Origin: Enterobacterales bacterium
Lineage (GTDB): Bacteria > Pseudomonadota > Gammaproteobacteria > Enterobacterales > Enterobacteriaceae
Assembly: GCA_015654925.1 (NCBI GenBank)
Contig: JAATFX010000093.1
Span: 37,864-101,863, forward strand
Reading direction: 5' to 3'
Length of the DNA: 64,000 nt
The notes under the pieces are model-generated. The model searched no databases and was not told the origin of the DNA. It worked only from the letters and a program-made list of their open reading frames with translations. The position numbers and the translations under genes were made by a program. Shown here piece after piece: positions 19,443 to 28,619 of the stretch. Each line of letters begins with the position of its first letter. Positions within the stretch are counted from its first letter, which is position 1.

Positions 19443-19921
19443 TGCATCAACTCAGGGCGGCCCGTATCGATGAGTTGGCCAAACTTACGGAGCTCAGTTT
19501 GCAGTCGAAGGCATTCTGGGGTTATGACGCCGCGCTGATGCCCGGTTGCCGCGCGAGCCGGGCTTTTCATCCTTCGGATATGGAAAACTCGCAAATTTGC
19601 GTCGCCGAAGGGGATAACGCCCTGCTGGGCGTGGCCCAATTAATGTTTGATGATGAAATCGCCTTTCTGCAGCGCCTGTTCGTCGCGCCCGCCAATCTTA
19701 AGACCGGCATCGGCAAGGCGCTGTTTGGCTGGTCGATTAAAGCGGCCCACCGGGCCGGGGCCCAACGGTTATTAATTGATTGCGATCCGCTTTCCGCCGG
19801 ATTCTACCAGCGCATGGGGGCCAGGGAAGAGGGTTTTGTCGAGTCGGATACGGTTCCCGGCCAGCGGGTGCCGCGGTTTAAAATTACCCTGACCCCATGC
19901 CGGCCCGTGGTCCAGAAATAA
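19442..19921 (+). CDS. GNAT-family N-acetyltransferase
   Basis: The 159-residue protein has the GNAT fold: LLGVAQLMFDDEIAFLQRLFVAPANLKTGIGKALFGWSIKAA holds beta-4, the acetyl-CoA loop (KTGIGKAL, close to Q/RxxGxG/A) and the following helix, and FYQRMGAREEGFVES is the conserved end. The substrate is unknown. The start overlaps the oxidoreductase stop by one base, so the two are translated together. This suggests one pathway, perhaps on an amino sugar, but that is inference. Confidence 0.85.
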   Translation: MHQLRAARIDELAKLTELSLQSKAFWGYDAALMPGCRASRAFHPSDMENSQICVAEGDNALLGVAQLMFDDEIAFLQRLFVAPANLKTGIGKALFGWSIKAAHRAGAQRLLIDCDPLSAGFYQRMGAREEGFVESDTVPGQRVPRFKITLTPCRPVVQK

Positions 19922-19981
19922 GCGCGCGGTTGGGTTCATCGCAACGGATGTTGCCAAGCACACTATAACGGAGCCCATATC

Positions 19982-20671
19982 GTGTATCAGTTGCATATCG
20001 CCAACAAAAATTACTCATCCTGGTCGTTACGCCCCTGGGTATTAATGAAAACCCTGGACATCCCGTTTGCCGAAGCCCTGCATCCGTTTCAGTCCGGTAA
20101 TAATCACGATCTATTCCAGCATTTCTCGCCTTCAGGACGCGTACCGACGCTGAACGACGGCGCCGCCGTGGTATGGGACTCGCTGGCCATAACCGAATAT
20201 CTGGCGGATACCCATGCCGGTGTATGGCCCGAACAGCATCATGCCAGGGCCTGGGCGCGCTGCGCCGCGGCGGAAATGCACGCCGGTTTTACTATCCTGC
20301 GTAATCTGTGCCCGATGAACTGCGGCGTGCGGGTGCGCTTATCCGCCCTGCCCGCGGCGCTGCTGGAGGATCTGGCCCGTCTGGATGAATTATGGCAGCA
20401 AGGCCTGGCCAGTTTTGGCGGTCCGTTCCTGGCCGGTCCGGCGTTTAGCGCCGTGGATGCTTTTTTTGCGCCGGTGGTGTTTCGCATCCAGACCTACGGT
20501 CTGCCGCTTTCCGACGTCTCCCGGGCCTGGTACCACAGAATGCTGGCGCAGCCGGCGATGGAGCAGTGGTACCGCGATGCGTTAGCCGAGGAGTGGCGCG
20601 AAGCGTCCCATGAAGACGAAAGCCTGGCGCAGGGCGAGATAATCGAGGATTTCCGCAGCCGGGCGCAATAA
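19982..20671 (+). CDS. Glutathione S-transferase family protein
   Basis: The 229-residue protein has an N-terminal thioredoxin-like domain with the SSWSLRPWVLM segment (catalytic-type Ser near residue 13), the GRVPTLND cis-Pro loop and the glutathione-binding DSLAITEYLAD motif, followed by an all-helical domain (PFLAGPAFSAVDAFFAPVVFRI). It starts with GTG at 19982, with GGAG eight bases before it. It probably acts on small electrophiles in the cytoplasm; no substrate can be named. It converges on pbpG with only 22 bases between the stops. Confidence 0.88.
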   Translation: MYQLHIANKNYSSWSLRPWVLMKTLDIPFAEALHPFQSGNNHDLFQHFSPSGRVPTLNDGAAVVWDSLAITEYLADTHAGVWPEQHHARAWARCAAAEMHAGFTILRNLCPMNCGVRVRLSALPAALLEDLARLDELWQQGLASFGGPFLAGPAFSAVDAFFAPVVFRIQTYGLPLSDVSRAWYHRMLAQPAMEQWYRDALAEEWREASHEDESLAQGEIIEDFRSRAQ

Positions 20672-20693
20672 GCCCGGCCGCGGCGGCGGCGGA

Positions 20694-21875
20694 CTAATCG
20701 ACTTGCTTAAGCGAGTCGCCGGAACCGTTTTTTGCCGTCTGGCCGGATTTGGGGGTTTTGGTTTTTTTATAAACCGTCTGGCCGGGCTTGGCGGCTTTGG
20801 CCTTGGCCGTTTTGACGGACTTGACGCCTTTGGCCTTGGTCGCCGCGGTTTGTACCGTCTGGGCGCCTTTGGCCTTTTTATACGCCGTCTGGCTCACCGG
20901 GCGTTTTTTTGATTTTTTGGCCGCCGTCACGCCGGAGCGATGGGCCGCGGGTTTATACGCCGAGCGCACCGAGCGCAGGGCGACCGGTTTTTGACTGGCC
21001 GCCAGCGGCAGCGCCGTGGCGCGGCCGGTTTCCAGCCAGTTGCGAATCCGGCTGGCGTCGGCGAAATGGGTATATTTACCATAGGCGTCCAATACCACCA
21101 GCCCTACCGGGCGATGGTTAATCACGGTGCGCATCACCAGGCAATGGCCGGCCTGATTGGTAAAGCCGGTTTTGGTCAGTTGGATGGCCCAGTCAGGGCG
21201 GTAGACCAGATGGTTGGTATTGCGAAACGGCAGCGTATAAGGCGGGTTGCTGAAGGTCGCCATGGTTTCATGGGTGGTGCTCAGTTCGGTAAGCAGCGGA
21301 TATTGTTGGCTGGCAATCAGCAATTTAGATAAATCGCGCGCGGTGGAAACATTATTAACAGATAAACCGGTGGGTTCCACGTAATGGGTATGCAACATGC
21401 CCAGCGACACCGCTTTGGCGTTCATGGCGGCGATAAACGCCGGATAACCGCCCGGATAATGGTGTGCCAGGCTGGCGGCCGCGCGATTTTCCGACGACAT
21501 CAGCGCCAGCAGCAACATATTGCGCCGGCTGATTTCGCTGCCCACCCGCACCCGTGAAAATACCCCTTTTAATTCTTCCGTCTGGTGAATATCAACCGAA
21601 ATAATTTCGTCCATTGACTGCTGGGCATCCAACACCACGATGGCGGTCATTAATTTTGACAGCGAGGCGATGGGCACCACTTTATCCGCGTTGGCGGAAT
21701 AAAGCAGATGGTTGTCGGCCATATCAAACACAATGGCGCTGCCAGAGGCGATCACCAACGGCGAGGCCAAGGGGGCCGGCTCCGCGTTAAGGGCGGCGCT
21801 GGCATCGTTAATCATCACATTACTGAGCGCAAAAAGAGCTACGCCAAAACAAGCGAAACGAAAAAAAGATAACAT
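20694..21875 (-). CDS. pbpG: PbpG, D-alanyl-D-alanine endopeptidase (PBP7) with a basic C-terminal tail
   Basis: The 393-residue protein is a low-molecular-weight penicillin-binding protein. The active-site motifs are S71-L-S-K74, S128-E-N130 and K235-T-G237, and a signal peptide ends near ASA. It cleaves D-Ala-meso-DAP cross-links in peptidoglycan. E. coli PbpG is about 310 residues; here roughly 98 extra residues (296-393) form a Lys/Ala/Thr-rich tail with repeats of the type [16 protein letters not shown] and AKAAKPGQ, almost without acidic residues. This resembles histone H1 or AlgP tails. Its place after dld is as in E. coli. Confidence 0.94.
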   Translation of the reverse strand: MLSFFRFACFGVALFALSNVMINDASAALNAEPAPLASPLVIASGSAIVFDMADNHLLYSANADKVVPIASLSKLMTAIVVLDAQQSMDEIISVDIHQTEELKGVFSRVRVGSEISRRNMLLLALMSSENRAAASLAHHYPGGYPAFIAAMNAKAVSLGMLHTHYVEPTGLSVNNVSTARDLSKLLIASQQYPLLTELSTTHETMATFSNPPYTLPFRNTNHLVYRPDWAIQLTKTGFTNQAGHCLVMRTVINHRPVGLVVLDAYGKYTHFADASRIRNWLETGRATALPLAASQKPVALRSVRSAYKPAAHRSGVTAAKKSKKRPVSQTAYKKAKGAQTVQTAATKAKGVKSVKTAKAKAAKPGQTVYKKTKTPKSGQTAKNGSGDSLKQVD

Positions 21876-22298
21876 TATCCATTACCTGAAAAATACTGCA
21901 GAACCGCAGTTGATGACGCCATAGTATATCCGATTATCCAAAAACGAAAATCGCTTAAGGCCTGAATTTTTTTGTCACTAAAAAATACCGTGCATTTATT
22001 GACAAATATGTTCGAGGGTCAGCTCTTTTAGCGGGTTATTTCGTCAGGGTTAATCTATTTATGAATGGCGCGAATAGTAAAACAATAGCGGCTAATGGAA
22101 CTGAAAAGTCAAAACGAATAAGAAATCCGCGATATGAACCGCGAATTTTGCTTTAAGCACTATATCCTAATACGACAACCGGCGGGATATGTGCCGGGCA
22201 CACCACGAATTATGTTTTGGCGGCGATGACCGCTTTTTCATCATCGTCACGAACGGCGCGCCGGCGACGATATGGCCTTTCCAGGCCGAGCCGGCCGG
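21876..22298. other. Intergenic region between pbpG and the pilus operon
   Basis: This 423-base, fairly AT-rich stretch holds the pbpG promoter region (leftward) and lies after the last pilus gene. A 31-codon frame at 22061 has no good ribosome-binding site. No clear terminator or repeat was seen. Confidence 0.4.
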
Positions 22299-22766
22299 TT
22301 AATATATCAGTTGCACCATGGCATTGGCGATATAGCTGCCGGGAGGATCGTTGCGCGATGGCGTCATTTTGGCGTAAACGGTGTAAGTACGCGTTATCGC
22401 GGCGTTGGCCTCCAGGCTATAGGAGTCGATAATCACGCCGCCGCCGCTGTTGCCCCACACTTGCTGATAGTCTCCCGAGGTGTAAAGCTGATAGCTGGCG
22501 CTGTGGCTGCCGTTGGATATCTGGCGCGCGGCCTGCGCCGCCGGGCCGTCGATAAGAATGCGATAGCTGACGTTGGCAGCGCTGGCGCCGCTATTGCACA
22601 CCACGGTAAGAGTGGCGGTGCTGCGCTGAACCATGCCGGCGATGCCTTCGATGGCGCCAAAATTCAGGGGCGTGGCGCTGATGGAACAGTCATAGGCCGA
22701 CGCCTGGGTGGGAAATAGCCCCCACAATAACGCGCAGGAGAGATAAGCGATAGGATTTAACGACAT
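22299..22766 (-). CDS. Spore-coat-U-domain pilus subunit (last gene of archaic pilus operon)
   Basis: The 155-residue protein has a signal peptide (…PTQASA-YDC) and a single spore coat protein U (SCPU) domain. It begins with CSISATPLNFGAIEG and ends in the family's beta strand AMVQLIY. Two cysteines (in YDCSIS and VVCNSG) should form the usual pilin disulfide. It follows the usher gene by two bases. By position it would be the tip subunit, but CsuE-type tip adhesins are about twice this size with two domains, so this one seems to lack an adhesin module. Confidence 0.85.
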   Translation of the reverse strand: MSLNPIAYLSCALLWGLFPTQASAYDCSISATPLNFGAIEGIAGMVQRSTATLTVVCNSGASAANVSYRILIDGPAAQAARQISNGSHSASYQLYTSGDYQQVWGNSGGGVIIDSYSLEANAAITRTYTVYAKMTPSRNDPPGSYIANAMVQLIY

Positions 22767-22768
22767 GA

Positions 22769-25108
22769 TCAGGCTCCGGTGAGACAGGTTAATGGGCCGA
22801 TTTCCGGCAGGCTGCCGGCTTTGGGCTGATAAGCGAAACTCAGGGTGCAGGCGGGTTGGCCCGCGGTTTCCACTTTCAGTTGGTTATGCTCCGCCAGATC
22901 TTCGAAAAAAGTCATGCCGTCGTAGCCGACCACGGCCTGCGCCCCGCTGCCCAGCAGCGTCGCTACGCTACCCAGCGGTATGGGCCGTTGCCGGGCGTCC
23001 ACCAGCCGCAATGTGGCGCCATGGGTACGGTGGATCGGGAATTTGACGAGCACGCCGGAACGATCGCGCGGACGCACGTCCAGCACGGCGTTGGTCAGTT
23101 CGACATCCATGGGAACATCATTGGGATTAATGGATACGCGGTTACTTTCGTAAGAACGTAGGTTTTCAATAAACATCAGGCCCCGGCTATCGGTTTTACC
23201 CAGCGGCCGGTTTTCCTGCATAACGGTGATGCCGGGCAAGCCATCGGTATCCACCAGGGCAAAACTATCCTGGATGGTGTTGGCGGCGAATACATGACCG
23301 TCCATGGCGGCCAGCGAGCCGCGAGCACTGGTGCGCACCGCATGGCCGCCGCTTTGCTGCTCGACTTCGGTTCCGATTAATCCCCAGTCGGCCTTATATT
23401 CCAGCCCGGCGTTTTGCCGGTTCAGGGCGCCGTATTGCTCCGCCAGTTTCCAGCCGATATCGCCGCGCTGCACCGCCGAGCGTTGCGCTTGCAGGATCTG
23501 ATAACTGTCGCCCTTGCTCACGCTGGAGCTGGCGCTGACCATCGTCCCGTGGCCAATGGGAATGGAAATGCCCACATACAGGCTATTACCTTTATCGTAA
23601 TCAAATTCATGAAGCAGAGTGAGAGAAGCGAATGACGACAAAAAAGGCAGCGGCGTGGAATAGGTACCAGAGAGAGTGGACGTAGCGATGCTCTGCGATT
23701 CATAATTAAAGCTATTATAGTAATTCACTAATCTACGGGCATAGACCACCCCGAACGAACCGTTGCCGGGCGCCACCGGGAAACCGATACTGGCGCGCAT
23801 CGTGGTACCGGGGTTGTTATCCCCGTAGGCGGAGGCGATATCGGCAAAGTTGTCGTCGGCTTTCAACACGCTGAAACCGTAGCTTAGCGCCTGCATGGTA
23901 TGGGTAAAGCCCAGCCCAAATTGTCCGCCCTGCTTTTGGCCGTAACGGCTGGCGGCCAGCGAACCGGATAATACTCCGAGATCGCTGACCAGGACATTAG
24001 CGCCGACGCCGCCCATGGCGACCTTTTCGCTCGCCTCCAGATGGGATTCCAGCGTCAACCGGTCCAGCACGCCGCGCCGGTAGCTGGCCGATACCGCGCT
24101 ACCGGCATAATCGGCGGAACTGCTGGCGTAGCGGCGGCGTACCGTGCCGGCTTCCAGCGCCAGGGAATCCAGGCCGTTGCGCAGCAACGTATCGCTGGCG
24201 TAAAAGGGCAGCGTTCGGGTCGTCTGGCGGCCATTGGCGTCTTTTACCACCATGGACACATCGCCGCCGCCGGTGGTGATCGGCAGCGCGGCGATATCGA
24301 ACGGTCCGGCATCGACCTTCTGGGTCATCTGATGCAGGCCGTTGACGTAAATATCCACCGAGGAGGGAACCGCTACTTCGCCGCTGATGCCCGGCCGGGG
24401 AAAGGTCACCAAATCCGGCCGCAGGCCGAAATTGGTGGTGGTCTGTATCCCGGCCATGCGAATGGGCCGGGTCCAGGCCAGGCCGCCGTTAATATAATCC
24501 CCGGCGTTCCAGGTGCGCATAGCATTGACGTCAGACGTGCTATAGGTGCTGTCCAGACGTACCGTCTGATCGAGATAAGCATTATGGGTTTGCACCGCCC
24601 GGTTGGTCAGCACCCCGCTATCGCCGAACAAGCGCAGATCGCCCAGTACGCTGCTGCTGTCCCGGCCGTTATAGTCGGTAATCTGCGCATCGTAATTAAG
24701 CACCGCCCCCCGATCGCTGTGCGGAACGCTATCCGCGCCAGGGGCGGGCTCGATGCCAAGCTGCTGGGCGATTTGGTTGCTGACCGGCACCTGCAGATAC
24801 AAGGTCTGGCTGTTTTCATCCAGCCGCGAGGTCCAGCCCTTAATGCCGTTGACGGCAATCAATCCATCGCCGGTAGCGGCAACGGGCTCGGTCAGGACCA
24901 GTCCCGCCGCGGTAAGCTGGTCGCGGGTGAACAATAGCGTCCCCCCCTGCTCGGCGATTTCCTGGATATTGTTGTGGTTAAGGTTGTTAACCACCACGTT
25001 GAGCAGCAGGCTTTGCCGTTCATCCGGCACCGTCCCAGCGCCAACCCCCGCCGCCGGCCATAGCAGCGTCAGGGTTAGCGCGCAGCAAGATAGCCGGAGA
25101 TCATTCAA
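22769..25108 (-). CDS. Outer-membrane usher, FimD/CsuD type
   Basis: The 779-residue protein has a signal peptide (…PAAGVGAG) and the usher architecture: N-terminal periplasmic domain (LLLNVVVNNLNHNNIQEI), a 24-strand barrel region with the plug insert (VAVPSSVDIYVNGLHQMTQKVDAGPFDIAALPITTGGGDVSMVVKDANGRQ, split here by function), and C-terminal domains (ENLRSYESNRVSINPNDVPMDVEL). It threads chaperone-bound subunits through the outer membrane. Its start overlaps the chaperone stop in ATGA. Length and motifs fit the archaic family that assembles SCPU-domain pilins. Confidence 0.92.
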   Translation of the reverse strand: MNDLRLSCCALTLTLLWPAAGVGAGTVPDERQSLLLNVVVNNLNHNNIQEIAEQGGTLLFTRDQLTAAGLVLTEPVAATGDGLIAVNGIKGWTSRLDENSQTLYLQVPVSNQIAQQLGIEPAPGADSVPHSDRGAVLNYDAQITDYNGRDSSSVLGDLRLFGDSGVLTNRAVQTHNAYLDQTVRLDSTYSTSDVNAMRTWNAGDYINGGLAWTRPIRMAGIQTTTNFGLRPDLVTFPRPGISGEVAVPSSVDIYVNGLHQMTQKVDAGPFDIAALPITTGGGDVSMVVKDANGRQTTRTLPFYASDTLLRNGLDSLALEAGTVRRRYASSSADYAGSAVSASYRRGVLDRLTLESHLEASEKVAMGGVGANVLVSDLGVLSGSLAASRYGQKQGGQFGLGFTHTMQALSYGFSVLKADDNFADIASAYGDNNPGTTMRASIGFPVAPGNGSFGVVYARRLVNYYNSFNYESQSIATSTLSGTYSTPLPFLSSFASLTLLHEFDYDKGNSLYVGISIPIGHGTMVSASSSVSKGDSYQILQAQRSAVQRGDIGWKLAEQYGALNRQNAGLEYKADWGLIGTEVEQQSGGHAVRTSARGSLAAMDGHVFAANTIQDSFALVDTDGLPGITVMQENRPLGKTDSRGLMFIENLRSYESNRVSINPNDVPMDVELTNAVLDVRPRDRSGVLVKFPIHRTHGATLRLVDARQRPIPLGSVATLLGSGAQAVVGYDGMTFFEDLAEHNQLKVETAGQPACTLSFAYQPKAGSLPEIGPLTCLTGA

Positions 25109-25830
25109 TTAACCGGGCCGACATTGACCCATTGATCAGACTTATCCTGGGGACCGAGATTTTGCACATGGACCCGGGCCCCCGTGGTTAACACGTGGCG
25201 GGGATCGTCAATTTGCCAGGTGCGGGTGTTACCGGCCAGAAGGTAAGGCATCGCCGGGCCGTTGAGCTTAAGTTGCACACCGCTGGCAGTGGTGGCGCTG
25301 AGCTTGGCCAGCATGCTGTGGTTCAACCCCCGGTTGAGCGCCACCAGCGTCAGACCGTCACCGCGCCGTTCAATGCGCCATTGGATATCCGCACTGGCCG
25401 GCTGGCCGCTGAGCGAAAACACCGGTACGGAGAAGCGCAGGGCCAATTGGACCGTTTTAGCGTCGCGATCGGGTATTTGATCGAAAATGATGCGATAGGC
25501 TTCTTCGCCCTGGGCCGCCGGCTCGCGCAGTAGTAACCGTACCGTCTGGGTCTTCCCTGGAGGTATGGTGGCAAACGGCGGACTGACGGAAAGTTTGCTG
25601 GTGGCGATAAAATTATCGCTGTTGCCCTGCTGGACCCAACTGTAACCGCGGATCTGGATCGCGGTGGCGACATCGGAATTATTGGTCAGGCTAAAGCTGG
25701 CCGAGCGATGCTCGGAGGACAGATTCTGGCGGATCGGCACGATGGACAGTGCCTGCGCGAAGACCTGGGGTCCGATGACCCACAGGCCTGCCAGCATAAG
25801 CGCCCGGATTAGTTTACGATAACGGGGCAT
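25105..25830 (-). CDS. Periplasmic pilus chaperone, PapD/CsuC type
   Basis: The 241-residue protein has a signal peptide (…GPQVFAQA), an immunoglobulin-like first domain with LSSEHRSASFSLTNNSDVATAIQIRGYSW, and the subunit-binding segment ISPPFATIPPGKTQTVRLL-like stretch (VSPPFATIPPGKTQTVRLLL), followed by EAYRIIFDQIP. It donates a strand to pilins until the usher exchanges it. I set the start at 25830, since the longer frame begins inside the pilin gene. Sixteen bases separate it from the pilin stop. Confidence 0.92.
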   Translation of the reverse strand: MPRYRKLIRALMLAGLWVIGPQVFAQALSIVPIRQNLSSEHRSASFSLTNNSDVATAIQIRGYSWVQQGNSDNFIATSKLSVSPPFATIPPGKTQTVRLLLREPAAQGEEAYRIIFDQIPDRDAKTVQLALRFSVPVFSLSGQPASADIQWRIERRGDGLTLVALNRGLNHSMLAKLSATTASGVQLKLNGPAMPYLLAGNTRTWQIDDPRHVLTTGARVHVQNLGPQDKSDQWVNVGPVN

Positions 25831-25846
25831 AGTGGCTGATCTTGTG

Positions 25847-26344
25847 TTAGTAAGTGATAGTGACGGCGACGGTATCGGTATAATCACCGACCGACGAGGT
25901 TAGCTGGTTCGCGGCGATTTCACCGTAAACGGTGATGTCCTGCGCTGCGCCAGTACCGGTTCCCCCCACGGTCGTCCCGGTCGTATCACCCCAGGAGGTG
26001 GTATGGGCGGCTTCCTGGTACAGGCCGTAATTCAGCGTTGCGCCGGCAGGGCCGGTCATGACGCGCTGCGCAGCGGTACCGCCGGTGCCTGCGCCTAGCC
26101 CAATCACATAATCCGCGGCATTGGAGCACGTTACCGTCAATGTGGCTTCGCCATCAACCACGGCGGTACCCGTAAAGGCGGTAAAGGCCAGCGGGGTGGC
26201 ACTAATGGCGCAGGCGGATTCAACCGTAGCGGTAACCGCGATGCTGGAGGTTGCCGTACCGGCCGCATAGGCCTGCGAAGCGGCAAAGGAACCGAGGCAA
26301 AGCAGCGACATAGCACCGACTTTAAAAAGACGTTGGCTGGACAT
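25847..26344 (-). CDS. Major pilin, SCPU-domain (CsuA/B-like)
   Basis: The 165-residue protein has a signal peptide (MSSQRLFKVGAMSLLCLG…SQAYA) and one SCPU domain: SIAVTATVESACAISATPLAFTAFTG, a second Cys in LTVTCSNAADY, the NYGLYQEAAHTTSWGDT strand and the terminal VAVTITY. It is very rich in Thr, Ala and Gly, as polymerising pilins are. AAGGAAA lies before the ATG at 26344, and the upstream extension to 26482 is noncoding. As first gene of the operon it should be the most abundant product. Confidence 0.88.
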   Translation of the reverse strand: MSSQRLFKVGAMSLLCLGSFAASQAYAAGTATSSIAVTATVESACAISATPLAFTAFTGTAVVDGEATLTVTCSNAADYVIGLGAGTGGTAAQRVMTGPAGATLNYGLYQEAAHTTSWGDTTGTTVGGTGTGAAQDITVYGEIAANQLTSSVGDYTDTVAVTITY

Positions 26345-26505
26345 AATATTTCCTTGAAAAACGCGAATAACGAGATGAATGGATTTGGCCCATTGATTCG
26401 GCCATTTCTCAGTGAAATAATAGCTCGCGCCTGAAATAAGCAGGGGTTTATACCGCTGCAAATCCGGACTAAATGACGGCATTAGCGGCCAATAACAATA
26501 AAATC

Positions 26506-26528
26506 AATCGGGCGTCCGATTTTTTTTA
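26506..26528. terminator. Hairpin between the AraC-type gene and the pilus operon
   Basis: AATCGG pairs with CCGATT around a GCGT loop, with a run of T on the plus strand and GATTTTATT after it on the minus strand. It could end transcription in both directions and would insulate the pilus operon from the upstream regulator gene. Confidence 0.5.
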
Positions 26529-26700
26529 TTTTCAAAATAACGGACTTTTGTGGTTATTTTATACTATGGTGTTTTTAGCCGATAAAAAGATTAAATACGC
26601 TCGATGCGATGAACGCATAGCATAAGAGAACGGGGAAGTTAACGGAATAAGGCGGGCGGTTTAATTGATTTAGGGGCATGAACCCCATTATTGGGGCGGT

Positions 26701-27867
26701 TTATGCTTCCACCGGGGCTTGCGCCGCGGCTATGCATTGTAATTCCCGCAGCCACGGGGGAATGGCGTGGCCGTCAAACAAAGCGGCATAGGCGGGATCG
26801 GTGGGCCATGCTTGTCCGCCTTCGCATTTTGCGCGGTATTGGTTGGGTGAAACCCCAATAAACTTCCGGAACATGCGCGCCAATTGCTGGCCGTCGTGCA
26901 GTCCGCCGCGGCGGGCGATTTTATCGATGGGCAAATCGCTGTCCAGCAATGCCTGGCGCGCCAGCTCCAGGCGCAGCAGCAATAAAAACAGATAGGGAGA
27001 GTAGCCGACCTCCAGTTTAAAATGCCGGCGGAAACTGCGTTCGCTCATGGATAAATACAGCGCCGAGCAATCCATGCTGACATCTTCTTCGAGATGCCGG
27101 AGCCACCAGATAGTAATCCGCTGGGCGATGGAATCGCTACGGGTGAATATCCTGGCGATAACCGGCATGCTATCTTCTATCGCCATCGCTCCGCCGGGCG
27201 CAGCCAGGGGGCGGGTAAGCGGCAGCGGACCATTGAGCAATAGTTGCGCCAGCTGGCGCAGGTTGATATTTTCGCTGGTGGTCAGGATATTGCCGTCGAT
27301 TTGCAGCGCAGGAAGCGCATTGACGATGACCTGCGGATAATGGGCGGCCAGATACGGCGCCAGCAGGGAGTGGGTGGTGGCCCGGCGATTATCCAATAAC
27401 CCGGCCGCCGCCATGCGCAGCACCCCTGAGCCCAGCGCCACGATTTGTCTGGCGCCGGGGCAAACCGCCCGCAGCCAATGGGATAATAAATCGCTCGGTT
27501 CGGCCGCCGACGCGCGGGTGCCGTGGGCGATGATGATCAGATCGGTTTCCACCGGTATCGGACCGCGCACCGTCAGGGTTTCCATATGAATTAACCGGCT
27601 TGATGGCGAAGGTACCCGGCCGCCGGCCAGGGAATAAAATTGTATGGCGAAATGGATTTTATGCTCGCCGCGCCGGACGGCGAAATCATTGATGGCTATC
27701 AATAACTCCAGGAGCTTAATCGTCTCGCCAAGGAAACAGCCCGGATAGGTCAAAATAATCACTCGCCGGACATCGGCCTGAATGGGCAAGAAGGATGGCG
27801 CCCCGGCAAGCCGGCTTTCATTGGCCAGGCTCTCGTGGGCATAGGCCGGCGTGCTGGGATTAATCAT
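26701..27867 (-). CDS. GlxA-type AraC-family regulator with DJ-1/PfpI-like sensor domain
   Basis: The 388-residue protein has an N-terminal DJ-1/PfpI-like domain (about 30-220, RVIILTYPGCFLGETIKLLELL, TDLIIIAHGTRA, QIVALGSGVLRMAAAGLL). It lacks the nucleophile Cys (GSG in its place), so it is a ligand-binding fold rather than an enzyme. The C-terminus is an AraC DNA-binding domain with two helix-turn-helix units (YLSMSERSFRRHFKLEVGYSP and IARRGGLHDGQQLARMFRKFIGVSPNQYR). Its targets are unknown. It lies between the pilus operon, read in the same direction, and the divergent efflux genes, so either could be controlled by it. Confidence 0.88.
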   Translation of the reverse strand: MINPSTPAYAHESLANESRLAGAPSFLPIQADVRRVIILTYPGCFLGETIKLLELLIAINDFAVRRGEHKIHFAIQFYSLAGGRVPSPSSRLIHMETLTVRGPIPVETDLIIIAHGTRASAAEPSDLLSHWLRAVCPGARQIVALGSGVLRMAAAGLLDNRRATTHSLLAPYLAAHYPQVIVNALPALQIDGNILTTSENINLRQLAQLLLNGPLPLTRPLAAPGGAMAIEDSMPVIARIFTRSDSIAQRITIWWLRHLEEDVSMDCSALYLSMSERSFRRHFKLEVGYSPYLFLLLLRLELARQALLDSDLPIDKIARRGGLHDGQQLARMFRKFIGVSPNQYRAKCEGGQAWPTDPAYAALFDGHAIPPWLRELQCIAAAQAPVEA

Positions 27868-28619
27868 TATTCACTTTATCCGGCAGGCGGCGTATTTTCG
27901 GTTAGCCGACAACAAAAACATAATACGAAGACCCATGGCCCTGGTATTGATAAGCTATTATATGCCACAAAAAATATCTTAACGGTTTCCACTTAACCGG
28001 CTAGCGCCGACGATTATCCTGGGTAAATCAAATAGCGGATATTCAAATAAGTTTTCGTTTTAAAACACAAAAAATCCAGAATCATTCATCATGAAGAATC
28101 TGACCGTTCGATTAGGTCATCCGATGAAAATAGACTCATTTAATCATCCGCAAAAAAATACGTGATTAAACAAGAGCTGACTCATGTCGGTATATTTTCT
28201 TTTTTATTAAAAAACAACTCTAAACCGAATTAATATCTGCCACTTGGCGCACAAAAGCAATAAATTTATCACACAAATAAGAGCAACCGCGCAAAATTAA
28301 GCCTGATCGATGTTTTACCAGCAGCTTTTAATGTAAACCCAGATTTTAATCATTAACTGCTTTCCCAGTAAAATCCTAATAAATCGGTAAGCCGGCGCCG
28401 TCGTTGCTACCCTTTTCGGCTTGCTGTTAGGCTCGCGGACACAAATCTTAACTATTTTGCCAGCCCTTGCCCCACGCCATCCCGCGCGCAGAAAATCAGC
28501 GATGCGCTTGAGATTCTTCGCATTTCGCTTCAGCATTTTTCGGCTTTGCTATAATTCGGTTTAATCACAAAAACGGCACCTTTCTCCTACCGGCGCAGCG
28601 CTGCGCTGCCGATATCTTG
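27868..28619. other. AT-rich 750-base intergenic region before the efflux operon
   Basis: The region between the divergent regulator and efflux operon is clearly more AT-rich than the rest of the window, with long A/T tracts near 27970-28290. It has no convincing gene; a 73-codon minus-strand frame at 28315-28536 has no ribosome-binding site or recognisable product. It probably holds both promoters and may be an H-NS-type silencing target. Basis for that is composition alone. Confidence 0.45.

Noticed and set aside
22061..22156. 31-codon plus-strand mini-gene in the pbpG-pilus gap
   Set aside because: No ribosome-binding site at the right distance and no family resemblance.
24041..24937. 298-codon plus-strand frame
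   Set aside because: Antisense to the usher gene and Gly/Arg/Gln-rich, as typical shadow frames are.
28315..28536. 73-codon minus-strand frame in the AT-rich spacer
   Set aside because: Lys/Arg-rich translation of no known family and no ribosome-binding site; kept only as part of the intergenic region.
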